DNA from: Aspidapion aeneum
Lineage: Eukaryota > Arthropoda > Insecta > Coleoptera > Brentidae
Assembly (NCBI GenBank): GCA_963576565.1
Contig: OY755047.1
Span: 20,591,171-20,655,170, forward strand
Length of the DNA: 64,000 nucleotides
Direction: 5' to 3'
Part shown: positions 1-10,552 of the stretch, one piece after another
How positions within the stretch are numbered: the first letter of the stretch is position 1
Layout of the letters: the number at the start of each line of letters is the position of its first letter
Notes under the pieces: model-generated
Seen by the model: only the letters and a program-made list of their open reading frames with translations
The model's database searches: none
Told to the model about the DNA's origin: nothing
Made by a program: the position numbers and the translations under genes

Positions 1-568
1 AGAAAAGGAGTGCCAGTTATATAGAGACTCATGTTACTTTTTTGGACCTACAAAAAGCATATGATACCGTTCCAGTAGAAAAATTATGGACAGTGTTAGA
101 GCAAACTAGTATCAATCATACATATAAAAGCGATAAAAGAACTATACAAAAGTCAAAATGAAAATCTCAAACTAAAATTGGAAATCGACTTTCAAATGAA
201 TTCCTGGTAACGAAAGACAGGGATATTGTATCTCTCCAAGTATTTTTAAAATATATATCGCAGTAGCTCTAAAAAACTGAAAACGTGAACTACACGGCAT
301 GGGAATACAATTTCACGACCAAGTAATTGTAGCTAATGATAAAGAAGACATGCAGTATATGATGAGAAAGTCAACGGAAGAATAACAAAAGTGGGGGTTA
401 ACAGTGAACGTGGACCAGACACAGTACTTCTGTATTGGAAATAAATCAAGTGAGTTAGACCTAGACGATGGACAAACAATATCTCCATATGAGTATGTAT
501 ACTTAGGCGTCACATCTGATAAGCCAGGAACAGACAAAATAGAACAGTATTTTATGGAGCAGAGAGAT
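1..568 (+). pseudogene. LINE A copy 1, reverse transcriptase part (broken)
   Basis: Remnant of a non-LTR retrotransposon reverse transcriptase, which would copy element RNA at a nicked chromosomal target. Translation in shifting frames gives FLDLQKAYDTVPVEKLW near 35-90, the RT motif A region with its catalytic Asp, then VIVANDKEDMQYM near 320-365, downstream of where the FADD box should be. The FADD box is damaged: the sequence reads F-H-D-Q where the related copy at 23830-25400 reads FADDQ. About 54 bp present in that copy are missing near 536-544. The frame is broken throughout, so no protein is possible. The copy stops inside the codons for SILWSRE at 568 because another LINE is inserted there; it resumes at 1142. 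The family resembles insect LINEs usually annotated as jockey-like endonuclease-reverse transcriptases. I do not assign the clade. Confidence 0.8.
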
Positions 569-1141
569 AGATAGATCTGCAGATATAGCTATTAGGGCGT
601 CCCAAAAGCTTGGGGTGCTATTTCGTACAAGAGATCTGTATACACCAAGCCAACTGCTGACACTCTACAAAGCCTAGATTCGACCAACTATGGAGTACTG
701 CTCACATATATGGAGTGCGACACCCAAACATACCTTAATGCTTTTGAACACCGGGCAAAAACGAGCAATGACCCCGCACTTACCCGTAGCTTGGATAGTC
801 TCGAACATCGAAGAACTGTGGGCGATCTATCTCTCTTCTACAGGTATTATCACGGAAAATGCTCTGAAGTGTTGGCACGTATGATCCCCCCGGGAGTAGC
901 ACCTACTAGGCGAACACGTCAAACAGACGGTAACCATCAATTTACTGTCAAAATAGAGGCACCAAGAAGCTCATTATATCAGAATTCATATCTCTGTGGA
1001 ACAAACTCCCTGCGACAGTTTTCCCTGCAGGTTACAACCTGAACCGTTTCAAAACCAACACACACCAACATTTCCGCGCACTGGCCGCTTCTCGAGCGTG
1101 ATAGGGATCTCCTTGCGAGTGCGCTTAACCGAAAAAAAAAA
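569..1141 (+). mobile_element. 5'-truncated Jockey/CR1-like LINE inserted in LINE A
   Basis: C-terminal end of a LINE ORF2 product. Residues such as LYTPSQLLT.YK, PTMEYCSHIWSA and RTVGDLSLFYRYYHGKCSE match the longer copy on the minus strand at 26289-26995. Homology begins near 578, runs through the stop codon near 1100, and ends in an A-rich tail at 1132-1141, also present in the other copy. Both flanks are LINE A: the sequence before 568 and after 1142 is contiguous in the undisturbed LINE A copy at 24230-24270. This is the structure expected of a short, 5'-truncated, target-primed insertion with a poly-A tail. The reading frame has shifts and stops, so it is dead. No convincing target-site duplication is visible. 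Confidence 0.82.
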
Positions 1142-1563
1142 TGTAAATTTAACATATATGAAACAATGATAAAAAGCGCACTGTTGTATTGAATTTAGAC
1201 TTGCCGCGTAACAGTAAAATACCAAACAACAATGGAAAGTGTCGATAAGGATACAACAAGAAGATCAATGACAATATCTTCATCATCATCAACGAAGGAA
1301 TTGAGGGAAGCATAACGGATGACATCACTAAAAGACAACTGATATGACACGGCTATGTACAACGGATGAACGACGAAAGATTACCAAAGAGGTCCTGGAA
1401 TGGCAACCAATCTGGCGCAGAAAAAGAGGGCGTCAACTGGAATGGCAACAGTCAATCCAAAGAGTCAAAAAAACCTGACAGAAGATGATTGTCAGGATCG
1501 AAGGAGGTGGAGAATAGGCGTCGGACAACGTAGAAAAATGTTCTATACCGAAATAGTAGTAAC
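1142..1563 (+). pseudogene. LINE A copy 1, 3' part
   Basis: Continuation of the LINE A reverse transcriptase after the nested LINE. VKFNIYETMIKSALLY is readable at 1142-1195, followed by a frameshifted tail equivalent to ITKRQLIWYGHVQRM and RRRWRIGVGQRRKMF. That C-terminal tail is shared with the LINE A copies at 12321-12849 and 23830-25400. Stops and frameshifts are frequent; for example the W in the WYGHVQR motif is replaced by a stop near 1343. The copy ends close to a short TAGTAG-type tail near 1553-1560, which the other copies also carry as trinucleotide tails. A small MITE lies immediately downstream. Confidence 0.78.
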
Positions 1564-1683
1564 GTTCATTTCATTATTTTTGGTACAAATTTTGACGTTT
1601 TTTTTTTACGTTTGGCTATGCTATCTATTATGGTAAACAGCTGATTACTGTCAAAAAGTTATCTTAAAAATTATGAAATGAAC
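1564..1683. mobile_element. 120-bp MITE-like element (copy 1)
   Basis: The ends GTTCATTTCAT (1564-1574) and ATGAAATGAAC (1673-1683) are perfect inverted repeats of 11 bp. The interior, with GCTATCTATTATGG and CAGCTGATTACTGTC, recurs at 11450-11571, where it interrupts a different repeat. Two copies in unrelated flanks with inverted ends indicate a small non-autonomous DNA element. No coding capacity. Confidence 0.6.
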
Positions 1684-2025
1684 TAGTACTTCTTGATTGC
1701 AAGTAACTGACCATCAGGTAAATCGTAATAAAAATGACCTAGTAGGCAAAACATTATATCAGCTAGGCTAGCAAAAATAATAGCATAGCATAACATAGTA
1801 GTGTATTAACCCCTAGTTGTGCCCGGTGAAAGTTTGTATTTAACAGTGCTGATTTCACGAGTTCGCTTTTACTTTCTATGATAAATAAATGCTGTTATCC
1901 AATTTTAGCAGTAATTTACAATTTCTGCGTTTATTATTGTTAAAGAACATTAAACATTTGGCTGTACAGGGTAAAGTTAAAAAATAGCCTCCCCATAGAA
2001 CTTTACGCATGATATGTACGGTAAA
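1684..2025. other. No gene seen (AT-rich)
   Basis: I see no coding signal, no strong repeat and no RNA gene here. The stretch separates the small MITE from the hAT end. Confidence 0.6.
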
Positions 2026-2940
2026 ACAGCGGCGTGCTACAGGGAGGGCAACGGGGCAATGCCCACCTAAAACTAGACAACAACCAGTATTTTTAATTGA
2101 TTTATTTAAAAAAAAGTTAAATCTTTCCTTACGACATGTTTAGTTCTTTTTCTTAGTCTGTGGTTAACTGGGTAAACTTTTTTAGCGTTAGTAATTACAA
2201 GCCGGCAGCACCGCGCGGGACAAGATTTCAATTTCACCCGTTTTTTAGCGGTGTAAGGGTAGCTGTTCTCGCGCGGGGGCGGGAGGGATGTTTGTTTTAG
2301 TTGACGTCGGCCATATTCATCGTTCCAAACCGTTCGTTACCCTTCCTACGTGTTGCCAATTCTATCCTTAGTGAAGACGTATGAGTCTGTTTTGATTTGG
2401 GGTACCTCAGGGTCAGTAGTTAAAAGTCTTGCGGGTCGCGTGTCCATTGTTTTTGTTTTTGTTTGTTTTCAAAATGGAAAGAAATACCGTCAATTATATC
2501 ATTAACTGTGCAAATTTAAATACGTTGACCTATGAACTTCGATTACAAATAAAATCTTTAGGGCCACATAGACCGGACCTACAAATCCTAAAAATGAACC
2601 AAAATGCAAGTAATAAAAAATTATACGACGCTGAAAATCCACGAAGTGATCCTGCGTGGTGGCAAACGGAATGTGTGATATTAAGCACTTTAGTGAAAAG
2701 TTAGACACAAAGTAAGTGCTGCTTATTTAAATAACCATATAGAATTTTCTATGCTAGGCAAGATTGATATTAGGTACCAATTGAGTAGTGCCTATAGGCA
2801 AAACATTACCGAACATAATGAATATGTGACAAAATATAGACATATACTTAGTAGGTTAATAGACTGTTTAAAATTCTGTGGGATTTTTGAGGTTGCTCTA
2901 CAGGGCCATGATTAGTCTGAAACTGGTGCTAATCCGAGCA
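2026..2940 (+). mobile_element. hAT element, 5' end and N-terminal transposase relic (copy 1)
   Basis: A hAT-type terminus, CAGCGGCGTGCTACAGGG, begins at 2026; hAT ends commonly start CAGNGGCG. Downstream, a Met at 2474 opens MERNTVNYIINCANLNTLTYE, then RLQIKSLGPHRPDL. After frameshifts come GMCDIKHFSEK (about 2670) and DCLKFCGIFEVALQGHD (about 2865). This order, a TTF-type zinc-finger region followed by FALRGH-like residues, is that of the DUF4371/ZMYM-like hAT transposases. Compared with the copy at 29762-30640, the block holding the Cys-rich W.CGCKNRNAFFCFIC zinc finger is deleted here, so AEN runs directly into SDPAW. The catalytic core is absent, so this is a dead 5' fragment. No 3' terminus was found. 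Confidence 0.68.
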
Positions 2941-3239
2941 CTTTGCGCATGTAAAAGAAGAGTGAATCTGAGGGCACGGTAGTGCCTCGCCAAGTACGCG
3001 CGCCATAACCATCTTTTCTTGAAACATTTCAGCAAATATTTGATCTACCTAAAACTCTACTTCGGAATGAGCTACCAGTCTCAAACTTGGCACAGTGGTA
3101 GATCTCCATAGAGTTAACAACCCCTCCAAGTTTCATGGAATTCCATAAAGTAGTAAAGTAGTTACGAAATTTCAAAAAACGTCGAAATTGCCACTTACTC
3201 ACTCACTCACTCACTCATGTATAGATCATCAATATTCTA
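2941..3239. repeat. Interspersed repeat, partner of 11330-11745
   Basis: Contains TACTTCGGAATGAGCTACC, a run of ACTC tetramers (about 3195-3218) and TGTATAGATCATCAA. The same sequence lies in reverse orientation at 11330-11745, where it is split by the second copy of the 120-bp MITE. Non-coding. Confidence 0.7.
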
Positions 3240-4010
3240 CTGTACTTCCAGACATGCTACAAAGCTGAAATTTGGCAGACTGATAGAAATTATGACCAAA
3301 CCCCTGGACATTTAAGGTTATGTAAAAGTAGCATCGCTAACTTCCAGAAATAGTAGAGAGTTGAGCTTTGGCAGACTGATAGGAACTATGATAAAACAAT
3401 AGGAAAAAATCAAAAAACCCCAAAATTTTAATTTGCTCCCCTCCCCTAATTTAAAGTTATGTAAAAGTAGCATTGCCCACTTCCAGAAATGCTAGAGAGT
3501 TGAGCTTTGGCAGACTGATAGGAACTATGATAAAACTATAGGAAAACATTAAAACACCCCAAAATTCTAATTTACTTCCCTCCCCTATAAATGTAAAGTT
3601 AAGTAAAAGTAACATTGCCTACTTCCAGACATGCTAGAGAGCTGAGCTTTGGAAGACCGATAGTAACTATGATAAAGTTATAGAAAAAAATTAAAACACC
3701 CCAAAATTCTAATTTACTTCCTTCCCCTATAAATGTAAAGTTATGTAAAAGTAACACTGCCCACTTCCAGAAACGCTAGAGCGCTGACCATTGGAAAACT
3801 GATAGGAACTATCATAAAACTATAGGACAAAATTTAAAAACACGACAATTTTAATTTATTTCCCTCCCCTATACATGTAAAGTTATGTAAAAGTAACATT
3901 GTGCACTTTCAGAAACGCTAGAGAGCTGAGCTTTGGAAGGCTGATAGGAACTACGATAAAACCATGGAAAAAAATTAAAAAACCTCAAAAATTTAAGTAA
4001 GGCATTGCAA
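3240..4010. repeat. ~140-bp tandem repeat array
   Basis: The phrase ACTTCCAGAAANGCTAGAGAG recurs near 3342, 3480, 3622, 3763 and 3906, a period of about 138-143 bp. Each unit carries CTGATAGGAACTATGATAA and a CCCTCCCCTATA block. Single or partial units recur at 10790-11060 (reverse) and 30650-30800. Non-coding minisatellite, possibly part of a larger element that includes the palindrome just downstream. Confidence 0.85.
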
Positions 4011-4093
4011 AAGTTTTAAACAATATTCCGCATATTTTACTACTTTCAAAATTAAGTATTATCCAATTCCTTTAAAAAAGAAGTGAAATCATA

Positions 4094-4453
4094 ACAAAAA
4101 CATTTAATGTAAAAAAAGCCAAGTACGCGAAAATGGCATTCCGTAAAAAGAATTGAGATAAAAGTAAAGCCACGTTCTCCAATACCAATTTCAAAATGAA
4201 AGGTTCTTATTAGTTTGGAAATATTTTTCTAAACTTGGCTATTACGGCTGTAAATGACTCTTAGGCACAGTGCTAAATTGAACATAAAGAAGTTTGGCTG
4301 TAATAGCAAAGTTTAAAAAAACATTTCCAAGCTAGTAAGAACCTTTCATTTTCAAATTTGTATTGAAGAACTTGGCTTTACTTTTATCTTAATGCTTTTT
4401 ACGGAATGTCATTTTCGCGTACTTGGCTTTTTTTTACATGAAATGTTTTTGTT
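4094..4453. repeat. Foldback/palindromic element P, copy 1
   Basis: Two arms of about 160 bp are reverse complements. The left arm runs from AACAAAAACATTTAATGTAA through AAGCCAAGTACGCGAAAATG, and the right arm ends in the reverse complement of the same. The spacer holds GGCACAGTGCTAAATTG. A second complete copy is at 30893-31255, and the two halves of a third are at 60838-61008 and 63612-63738. A foldback MITE is the likeliest explanation. No ORF. Confidence 0.85.
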
Positions 4454-4829
4454 CCAAAAACTTCCATTCCATTTTTTTACGTAAACTAAAAGTTTTTTAC
4501 TAGGCGCCATTTCAAAGAGATCCATTACTACCCATCTGAACAATAAAAATAAAACACAGGGGTCCCGCCGAATAAAATATGTTGTAAATACGACAGAAGT
4601 ATTTAGTCTCACCATTAAAACGAAAAGAGGTAATTCCCCGGCTGCAGAGTGCGTTGTTGCCAACATAGTACATAATATTTATGCCCATGTCGTGCAGCGC
4701 TCCGTCCCGTTGTCAGAGGTTCGCGTCCGGTTAAGGGAGGTTTAGGAATTTTTTAACCAAAAAAAAAATGTCCGCGTACGGTTATTAAAGTTTCTGTTTA
4801 TAGGAGTGAATTTTACATGTAAAGAAATA
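4454..4829. other. No gene seen
   Basis: An 85-codon open stretch on the minus strand has no recognisable domain, and the composition is that of surrounding non-coding DNA. Confidence 0.5.
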
Positions 4830-4916
4830 AGGAAAAGCTTGGTTCCAACAAATTTGTCCGCCTAAAAGAATTGTCCGCTTAATAGAGTTGTCCGCAAGGA
4901 GAGGTTTCACTGTATA
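4830..4916. mobile_element. pogo/Tigger-like terminal inverted repeat (single end)
   Basis: The run of TTGTCCGCNTAA-type repeats followed by GGAGAGGTTTCACTGTATA matches the style of pogo/Tigger ends, which read CAGTGAAACCTCNC on the other strand and insert at TA. Only this end is clear. A weak related stretch (CGTCCGGTTAAGGGAGG) lies at about 4725-4742. Probably a remnant. Confidence 0.5.
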
Positions 4917-5214
4917 TAATTTTATAATTATACTTTTAGTTTGTTTTAAATTGATGAATTGACAGTGTCATCGCATAGCTAATGATTTGAATAAAAATAT
5001 TCGGGAGGTGAGGGTTACATATTTAGCGGGAACGTTTAATTGCACTAGACAAAAACAAAAAAAGGTCAGTAATAAAAATAGGTCAGTCTTATAGATTCTG
5101 ACCTGCTGGACGCATATCTGTCGTCGCCAAAAATATTTTTCGAGGTCTTGTTTATAGGCCAGTTATTAGAGGGAAAAAATTCCCCCAGCTTGCAAAAGGT
5201 GGTTTAATAGCGGT
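4917..5214. other. No gene seen
   Basis: AT-rich, with no repeat or coding signal that I can support. Confidence 0.5.
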
Positions 5215-6605
5215 TTTGACATAAGTTATTTCTATAGTCCTAAAATAAAATTGAGTTTTCGACCTCGGGGGGCTGGCTCCCCCGCCATCTTGAATTTAGT
5301 GTGCATAAAAAGGTTTTATTTGGTTTTTTATGGGATTCCCTACCCTAAAATTCGCTAACTAACGTTTTCCAGAATCCTAATTTAGGGTGTGGTGTTTTCG
5401 CATCTCCCATACTGCAACTTGGTGTTTTTGTTGATAAACTGTATAGTTTTTGAAATATAAATTTTCAGGTTTGGCCATTTTAATCTGATGGGATTCCCGA
5501 CCCCAAAAATTACTAAATTACGTTTTATCGAATCTTAAATCAAGGTTCGGTTTTCTTGCATCTCTAGGGCCCCACCATCCTGCAAGTCGGTGCTTTTGTA
5601 GAGAAACTGTATATTTTTAAAAATATGAATTTTTAAAGTTTGGCCATTTTGGTCTTATTTTTGGTCTTATGGGATTCCCTGCTAAATGTCGTGTTTCCGA
5701 ATCTTAACTTAGGGTCGGTTTTTTTCGCATCTCTATGGCCCCACCATCCTGCAACTCCGTACTTTTGTTGATAAGCTCTATAGTTTTTGAAATATGAATT
5801 TTTAAAATTTAGCCATTTTGATCTTATGGGATTCCCTACCCTGAAATTCGCTAGTTGACGTTTTTCAGAATCTTAACTTAGGGCGTGGTTTTTTCGCATC
5901 TATATGGCCTAACCATACTGTAACTCGATGCTTTTGTTGATAAACTGTATAGTTTTTGAAATATGAATTTTCAAAGGTTGAATATTTTGGTTTTATTGGA
6001 TTCCCTACTCTAAAATTAGCTAAATGAAGTTTTTTCAATCTTAGCTCAGTGTGTAGTTTTTTTGCATCTCTACTACCTCTACCCCTTACCCTAAAATTCA
6101 GTAAACAGCGTTTTTTTAGAATCTTAAATCAGGATGTGCTTTTTTCGTATCTCTATGGCTCCACCATAATGCAACTCGGTGCTTTTGTTGATAAACTGTT
6201 TATTTTTTGAAATATAAAATTTTAAACTTTGGCTATTTTGGTCTTATTGGATTCCCTACTCTAAAATTAGCTAACTGAAGTTTTTTAGAATCTTAACTCA
6301 GGGTGTGCTTTTTTTGCATCTCTATGGCCCCACCATACTGAAACTCGATGCTTTTGTTCGTAAGCTGTATAGTTTTAAAAATATGAATTTTTAAAATTTA
6401 GCCATTTTGATCTTATGAGATTCTCTATCCTAGAATTCGCTAACTGACGTTTTTTCGAATCTTACTCAGTGTGTGGTTTTTTCGCATCTCGATGGCCCCA
6501 CCATACTGCAACTCGGTGCTTTTGTTGAATAACTGTATAGTTTTTGAAATATGAATTTTCAAAGTTCGGCCATTTTGGTCTTATGTTATTCCCAAAATTC
6601 GCTAA
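5215..6605. repeat. ~165-bp minisatellite, about eight units
   Basis: Units contain GGGATTCCCTACCCTAAAATT, a GCATCTCTATGGCCCCACCA block, TGCAACTCGGTGCTTTTGTTG and AACTGTATAGTTTTTGAAAT. The GGATTCCC mark recurs near 5333, 5491, 5675, 5828, 5998, 6248 and 6419, so the period is 155-170 bp with one shortened unit. Units are diverged, indicating an old array. The array ends exactly where the next TIR element begins. Confidence 0.85.
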
Positions 6606-6610
6606 ATATT

Positions 6611-8539
6611 AGGCGCTGACTCGTGACGTAGGTTGACATTAGCACCCCGACATAAATTGTAATTTTGGAACATACTCATTTGCATCTTTTTTTAAAGCAC
6701 AGCTAATTTTTTATTGCTGTCCAACTCATAGCGCTGCACAATGGGCTCCCGAACCTAACTTTTGACCAAAATTAGAAAAATAGGTTTTGTAACAATATTT
6801 TGTTTTAAAATGAGAAAAAATAATTATCGAACAAAATGGCAGCTATAAATGGCGAAAATGTGTTTTTAGTTCCAACAAAATAAATATTTTTAAAGCGTCC
6901 ACGTTTTTATATTAGTTTGTTAAAAGTCAGGTTTGGTAAACTGCTGATGATTCAAAATAGAACCGTTTACCTGAAGAGTTTTTTATCTATTTTTTTTTTC
7001 ATAAACAACATACATACAACATAGTTGTTAAAGTTAACTTCATCTGTGAATTTTGATTTTTGAGATATTGCAGTTGGTATTTTTATGGAGTGCCCTTCTT
7101 TTTATTTAATTTTTGAAATTAGTATAAAATTCTCTTTAAAATGACGTGTCATACGGAACATTTTAATTTTTTTAACTTTTAGCTTTTTAATTTTTGAATA
7201 TTCTTTACATTATTTGTACTTTTCCTTAATATATATTTTTTCTATTTTTATTTGTTTAAGTTGGCCCAAAGTGCTTTAAAAATATTAGACAAGCACCTTT
7301 GTTAAGACTGACAGGCTTTGTGGTATATGATTAATATAAAACTAGTTTTTCTCGAAGAAATCCTTTTTTAGTAAATTAATAATATCTTTCATATGGGCAA
7401 CTTGTGGCAGCAGATTTTAAAGTATAATTTTTGAAAGATATGTACTCTTTAGTAAAATAAACATTTCAGGAAAACGGTTAATGACTGAAGCAAAATTTTT
7501 GTCCAATATTTATAAGAAATCTATATTTTTATAGAATTTCAGAAATCCCAAGCAAAAACAATTGACTTATAGTCCTTGCCATAGGCAGTTACACTTTTAT
7601 GTCATTTTCAAACCTACAGTTAGCGCATCTTTTTATCCAGAGACAATGACAGTTTTACCTTTAATTTTATACCAATATGACATGTGACATGACATTTCTG
7701 GGTAGGAAATATATTTATTTCATGTCAAAGTCACAAAAGTGTTACTGCGTATGGCAAGAACTATAGCTAAGGTTACTCATCGTCAAGAAGCTTTGCTTGA
7801 CGATGAGTGACCTTAACTATACCTGTCAACACAACATAATCAACAACAATCAAATTGTACAGGTTTAAAATCTACTACCTCCCTCTACAAGATTTATTTT
7901 ATGCGAATTTTATACAACATAAACTATTGTCGCAAAATGGCTTTAAATCTGAATCAAATCACCATACAAATGGTACTTTAACGCGTTCCTTTGAAAGGAA
8001 AAATGACACTTCTAAAAAATAACTGAAAGTTGCGTCAATCAAATCATAGTTTTTTCAAGGCCTACTGGACTATCTACTCTTTTTTAGTAAAGGTGTTCAG
8101 AAGTTTCAGTATGTTTTTAATTTAACTCTTTTTGGCGAAAAATCAGGTTCGCGAGCCCACTGTGTATTGATCAAATAAGACGATTGACATTGATTGTCAA
8201 AATGACATTTTATAAACACTTCTATTTGCAAAATAATCCCAAGACTGTTTTAGATTGGGTGCGCCCGTCCCACTACTTTGAGTTAAAAAGAGAGAGTAAG
8301 TAGCTGGATGACAATGTGTGAGTTTGGTAAATAAAACGAGTGGACCACTGTTCAGTTAATAAACTCATGAGTGTTTAAGATTATTAAGCGCCCTTACTAA
8401 TACATTAGTTTAAAAAGAGATGGTAAATAATCGGATAATAATGTGTAAGTGGAGTTAATGACAGGATTAGATTAAATGGTAGTACGTTCCAGAATCCTAT
8501 TTTGTGTCGGGGTGCCGTGCCACGTCACAGTCAGCGCCT
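6611..8539. mobile_element. 1.93-kb TIR element with TATT target duplication
   Basis: Starts AGGCGCTGACTCGTGACG and ends in the complement GTCACAGTCAGCGCCT. Inward, the inverted similarity continues as CACCCCGACA and GTACTACC/CATACTC blocks over about 70 bp. The 4-bp direct repeats TATT at 6607-6610 and 8540-8543 flank it exactly. No transposase reading frame is present, so it is non-autonomous. The last unit of the 165-bp minisatellite abuts the left end. Superfamily not assigned; a 4-bp duplication fits several TIR superfamilies. Confidence 0.75.
7565..7817. repeat. Nested inverted repeats inside the TIR element
   Basis: Arms at about 7567-7612 and 7720-7768 are complementary (AGTCCTTGCCATAGGCAGTTAC against GTGTTACTGCGTATGGCAAG). 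Immediately after is a near-perfect hairpin at 7774-7817 built on CTCATCGTCAAG / CTTGACGATGAG. Probably small foldback insertions. Confidence 0.65.
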
Positions 8540-8559
8540 TATTGCCTCAGAACTGTGTG

Positions 8560-8745
8560 TCTCACTTGTGGTGTAAAACAACCGTCAAAATATATCCAGT
8601 TTTATAAACCTGGTCTAAAAATCCTGGTCCTTAGCAGCAGGCTTTAAGATTTTAGTTATTCCTGCTAATATAATATTTTTGAAACAAGAATACTCCGTGC
8701 AATTTAAGTTCATCATCTAATTTGCAATATAAAATCGAACCTATA
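8560..8745. repeat. Direct repeat R, unit 1
   Basis: Shares TATATCCAGTT, AACCTGGTCTAAAAATCC and GAATACTCCGTGCAATTTAAG with 8930-9135 in the same orientation, about 370 bp apart. Non-coding duplicated segment. Confidence 0.8.
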
Positions 8746-8929
8746 AAAACGACCACGCCTTCCGAACCTTACATCAACTATTTTCAAGCCCTCTTTTCAT
8801 AATAATTTATTTAATACAAAATGGTCAATTAACCTGCCTTGATGCCAAATCGGTAAAAATGTGTCAGATCTAGGTACATTTTTGTCACATTATTCTTGTA
8901 ACCGAGTGTATTATTAATTTTTTATTTAA

Positions 8930-9135
8930 AACTGTGAAGGAGAGTTTCTCACTTCAGGCTGTAAAACAACTATTAAAATATATCCAGTTCTATGAACCTG
9001 GTCTAAAAATCCTGTCCTTAGCAGTAGGTTTTAAGATTTTGGTTATTCCTGCTAATATAATATTTTTGAAACAAGAATACTCCGTGCAATTTAAGTTCAT
9101 CTTCTAATCTGCAATAGAAAATAGAACCTATAACA
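8930..9135. repeat. Direct repeat R, unit 2
   Basis: Second copy of the segment at 8560-8745, roughly 90 per cent alike by eye. The short open frames that overlap it on the minus strand show no domain. Confidence 0.8.
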
Positions 9136-9359
9136 ACGGGGTTAAAGTACCCGAGAAAAGCAAAGCGTTGATGACTGCGAGGTGAAGAACCTGCGCCTGC
9201 TTGACTAGGCTCCATGCAGGAAAGCATAGCCGCCTAAGCAACATACCACACTGATCTTTTTTCAAATCTAATCCGACTAAAACATATTTAAATATGCCTA
9301 CAGACCGAGGCAACGAATTGGTTTGTACGCATATTTTTTTATTGATACTTATTACCATC

Positions 9360-9536
9360 CTAGCCCGCGCAGCAACGGCTAGAGAAGGTATTGTTTTCGA
9401 GGAATTTTTTTTTTTAAATAACGCCGAAAATTTGTTATTTGGGTGTATTTTGACCTATCTTAGCAATACCGTCGTGCTGTCTGTCTGTGTGTGTGTGTAT
9501 GTCTGTCCAAACCACGATAGCTCCTAAACCGCTTAC
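9360..9536. repeat. TCTG/GT microsatellite tract with conserved flank
   Basis: CTGTCTGTCTGTGTGTGTGTGT at 9478-9500, then TATGTCTGTCC and CCTAAACCGCTTACC. The arrangement of a TCTG-type tract beside an 'accgctt' phrase resembles the TCTG-cored elements elsewhere in the window, but the flanks differ. A 77-codon open stretch across it is not supported as a gene. Confidence 0.5.
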
Positions 9537-9785
9537 CTGGTTATAGGACTCCTTAGAACACTGCTTGGTCAATGTGACACTCTTGCGAATAATCTTTTCA
9601 TTGATCGATATGTATAGCAGTTTATTTTCGCCTGCTCTTGTTTTGGTTTCCCCCGTATCTCGGTAGATGGCGCTTCTTGCGACAGTTTTCTCACTATTTA
9701 CATAGGATTAAAGACAAACCTGTCTAATTAACTTCGCAAGAGTGTCACATTGACCTAGCAGTGTTCTAAGGAGTCCCATAAGGAC
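9537..9785. repeat. ~250-bp inverted-repeat element
   Basis: Arms 9537-9590 and 9733-9785 are reverse complements, sharing GGACTCCTTAGAACACTGCT and AATGTGACACTCTTGCGAA. The spacer includes CCGTATCTCGGTAGATGGCG. MITE-like hairpin with no coding content. Confidence 0.75.
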
Positions 9786-9789
9786 AAAA

Positions 9790-10552
9790 CTTACTTACTT
9801 ACTTTCTTTATTGTATCCAAAGAATTATAATCTTATTACAAGGATTCCTACGTATCTAGTAATATTAACTAATTTCATTTTACCCTAAAACACATTTGTC
9901 TATGAAAAACCAAAAAGCGAATTTAGTAATGAAGAATGGCAGGTTAAAAAACAATAAAAAATTAAATAAATTGGTAAGGATTGGTAGGTTCACTATCAAG
10001 AATTTGGGATAAAGGGGAGAGAAAACAGCCCGGTCTTTTCTATTCACCAATTAGATAAGATCTGTTTGAGATTATTCCTATAATAGCATGTGCAATCTGT
10101 TTTGATGTTTGAACATCAAGATTGTCCAATGTTTGGACGAAATTGATTGCATTGAGAAACAAGCCGGTCCGATAGGGTCTATGCATAGGACAAGAAAAAA
10201 GGAGGTGGTAAATAGTTTCGTTTTCCAGCATATTGCAAATGGAACAAGCTTGGGTGAGGCTAATAGAGTGAGTTACTCCTTTGTAGGAGAATTCATAGAA
10301 CTTGTTGTTGCTCACCCTAAGCTGAGCCAAAATGCGGGATATATATACAGGTAGGTGTAATGTTAGGTATTTTGCCGGAAGACGAAGCCTATGAGTAAGG
10401 ATAGAGTAAAAGTTTGTATAATTTGAGTTTGTTGCTATAGAAATATCAGCCTCATAGCATTTTGCATGAAAACTATCAAGTAAATTTTTTCTTTCACGTT
10501 TTAACCTTCTATAATCAAGATTTTCCCAGATGTTAATGACCACAAGCCTCAA
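9790..10552 (-). pseudogene. LINE D, C-terminal ORF fragment
   Basis: A 170-codon open stretch (10552 down to 10040) encodes the end of a LINE reverse-transcriptase polyprotein. The diagnostic part is CSICNMLENETIYHLLFSC, a Cys-x2-Cys ... His-x4-Cys knuckle followed by PMHRPYR, as found at the C-terminus of several non-LTR clades. The N-terminal RT domain is missing, so this is 5'-truncated. Downstream on the minus strand is a 3' UTR ending in a tetranucleotide tail, complementary to the TTACTTACTTACTTT run at 9790-9805, typical of elements that end in simple repeats. It differs from LINEs A and B. Exact clade uncertain. Confidence 0.7.

Noticed and set aside
3240..4010. CRISPR-like regularly spaced repeats
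   Set aside because: The whole ~140-bp unit is repeated without unique spacers; eukaryotic minisatellite.
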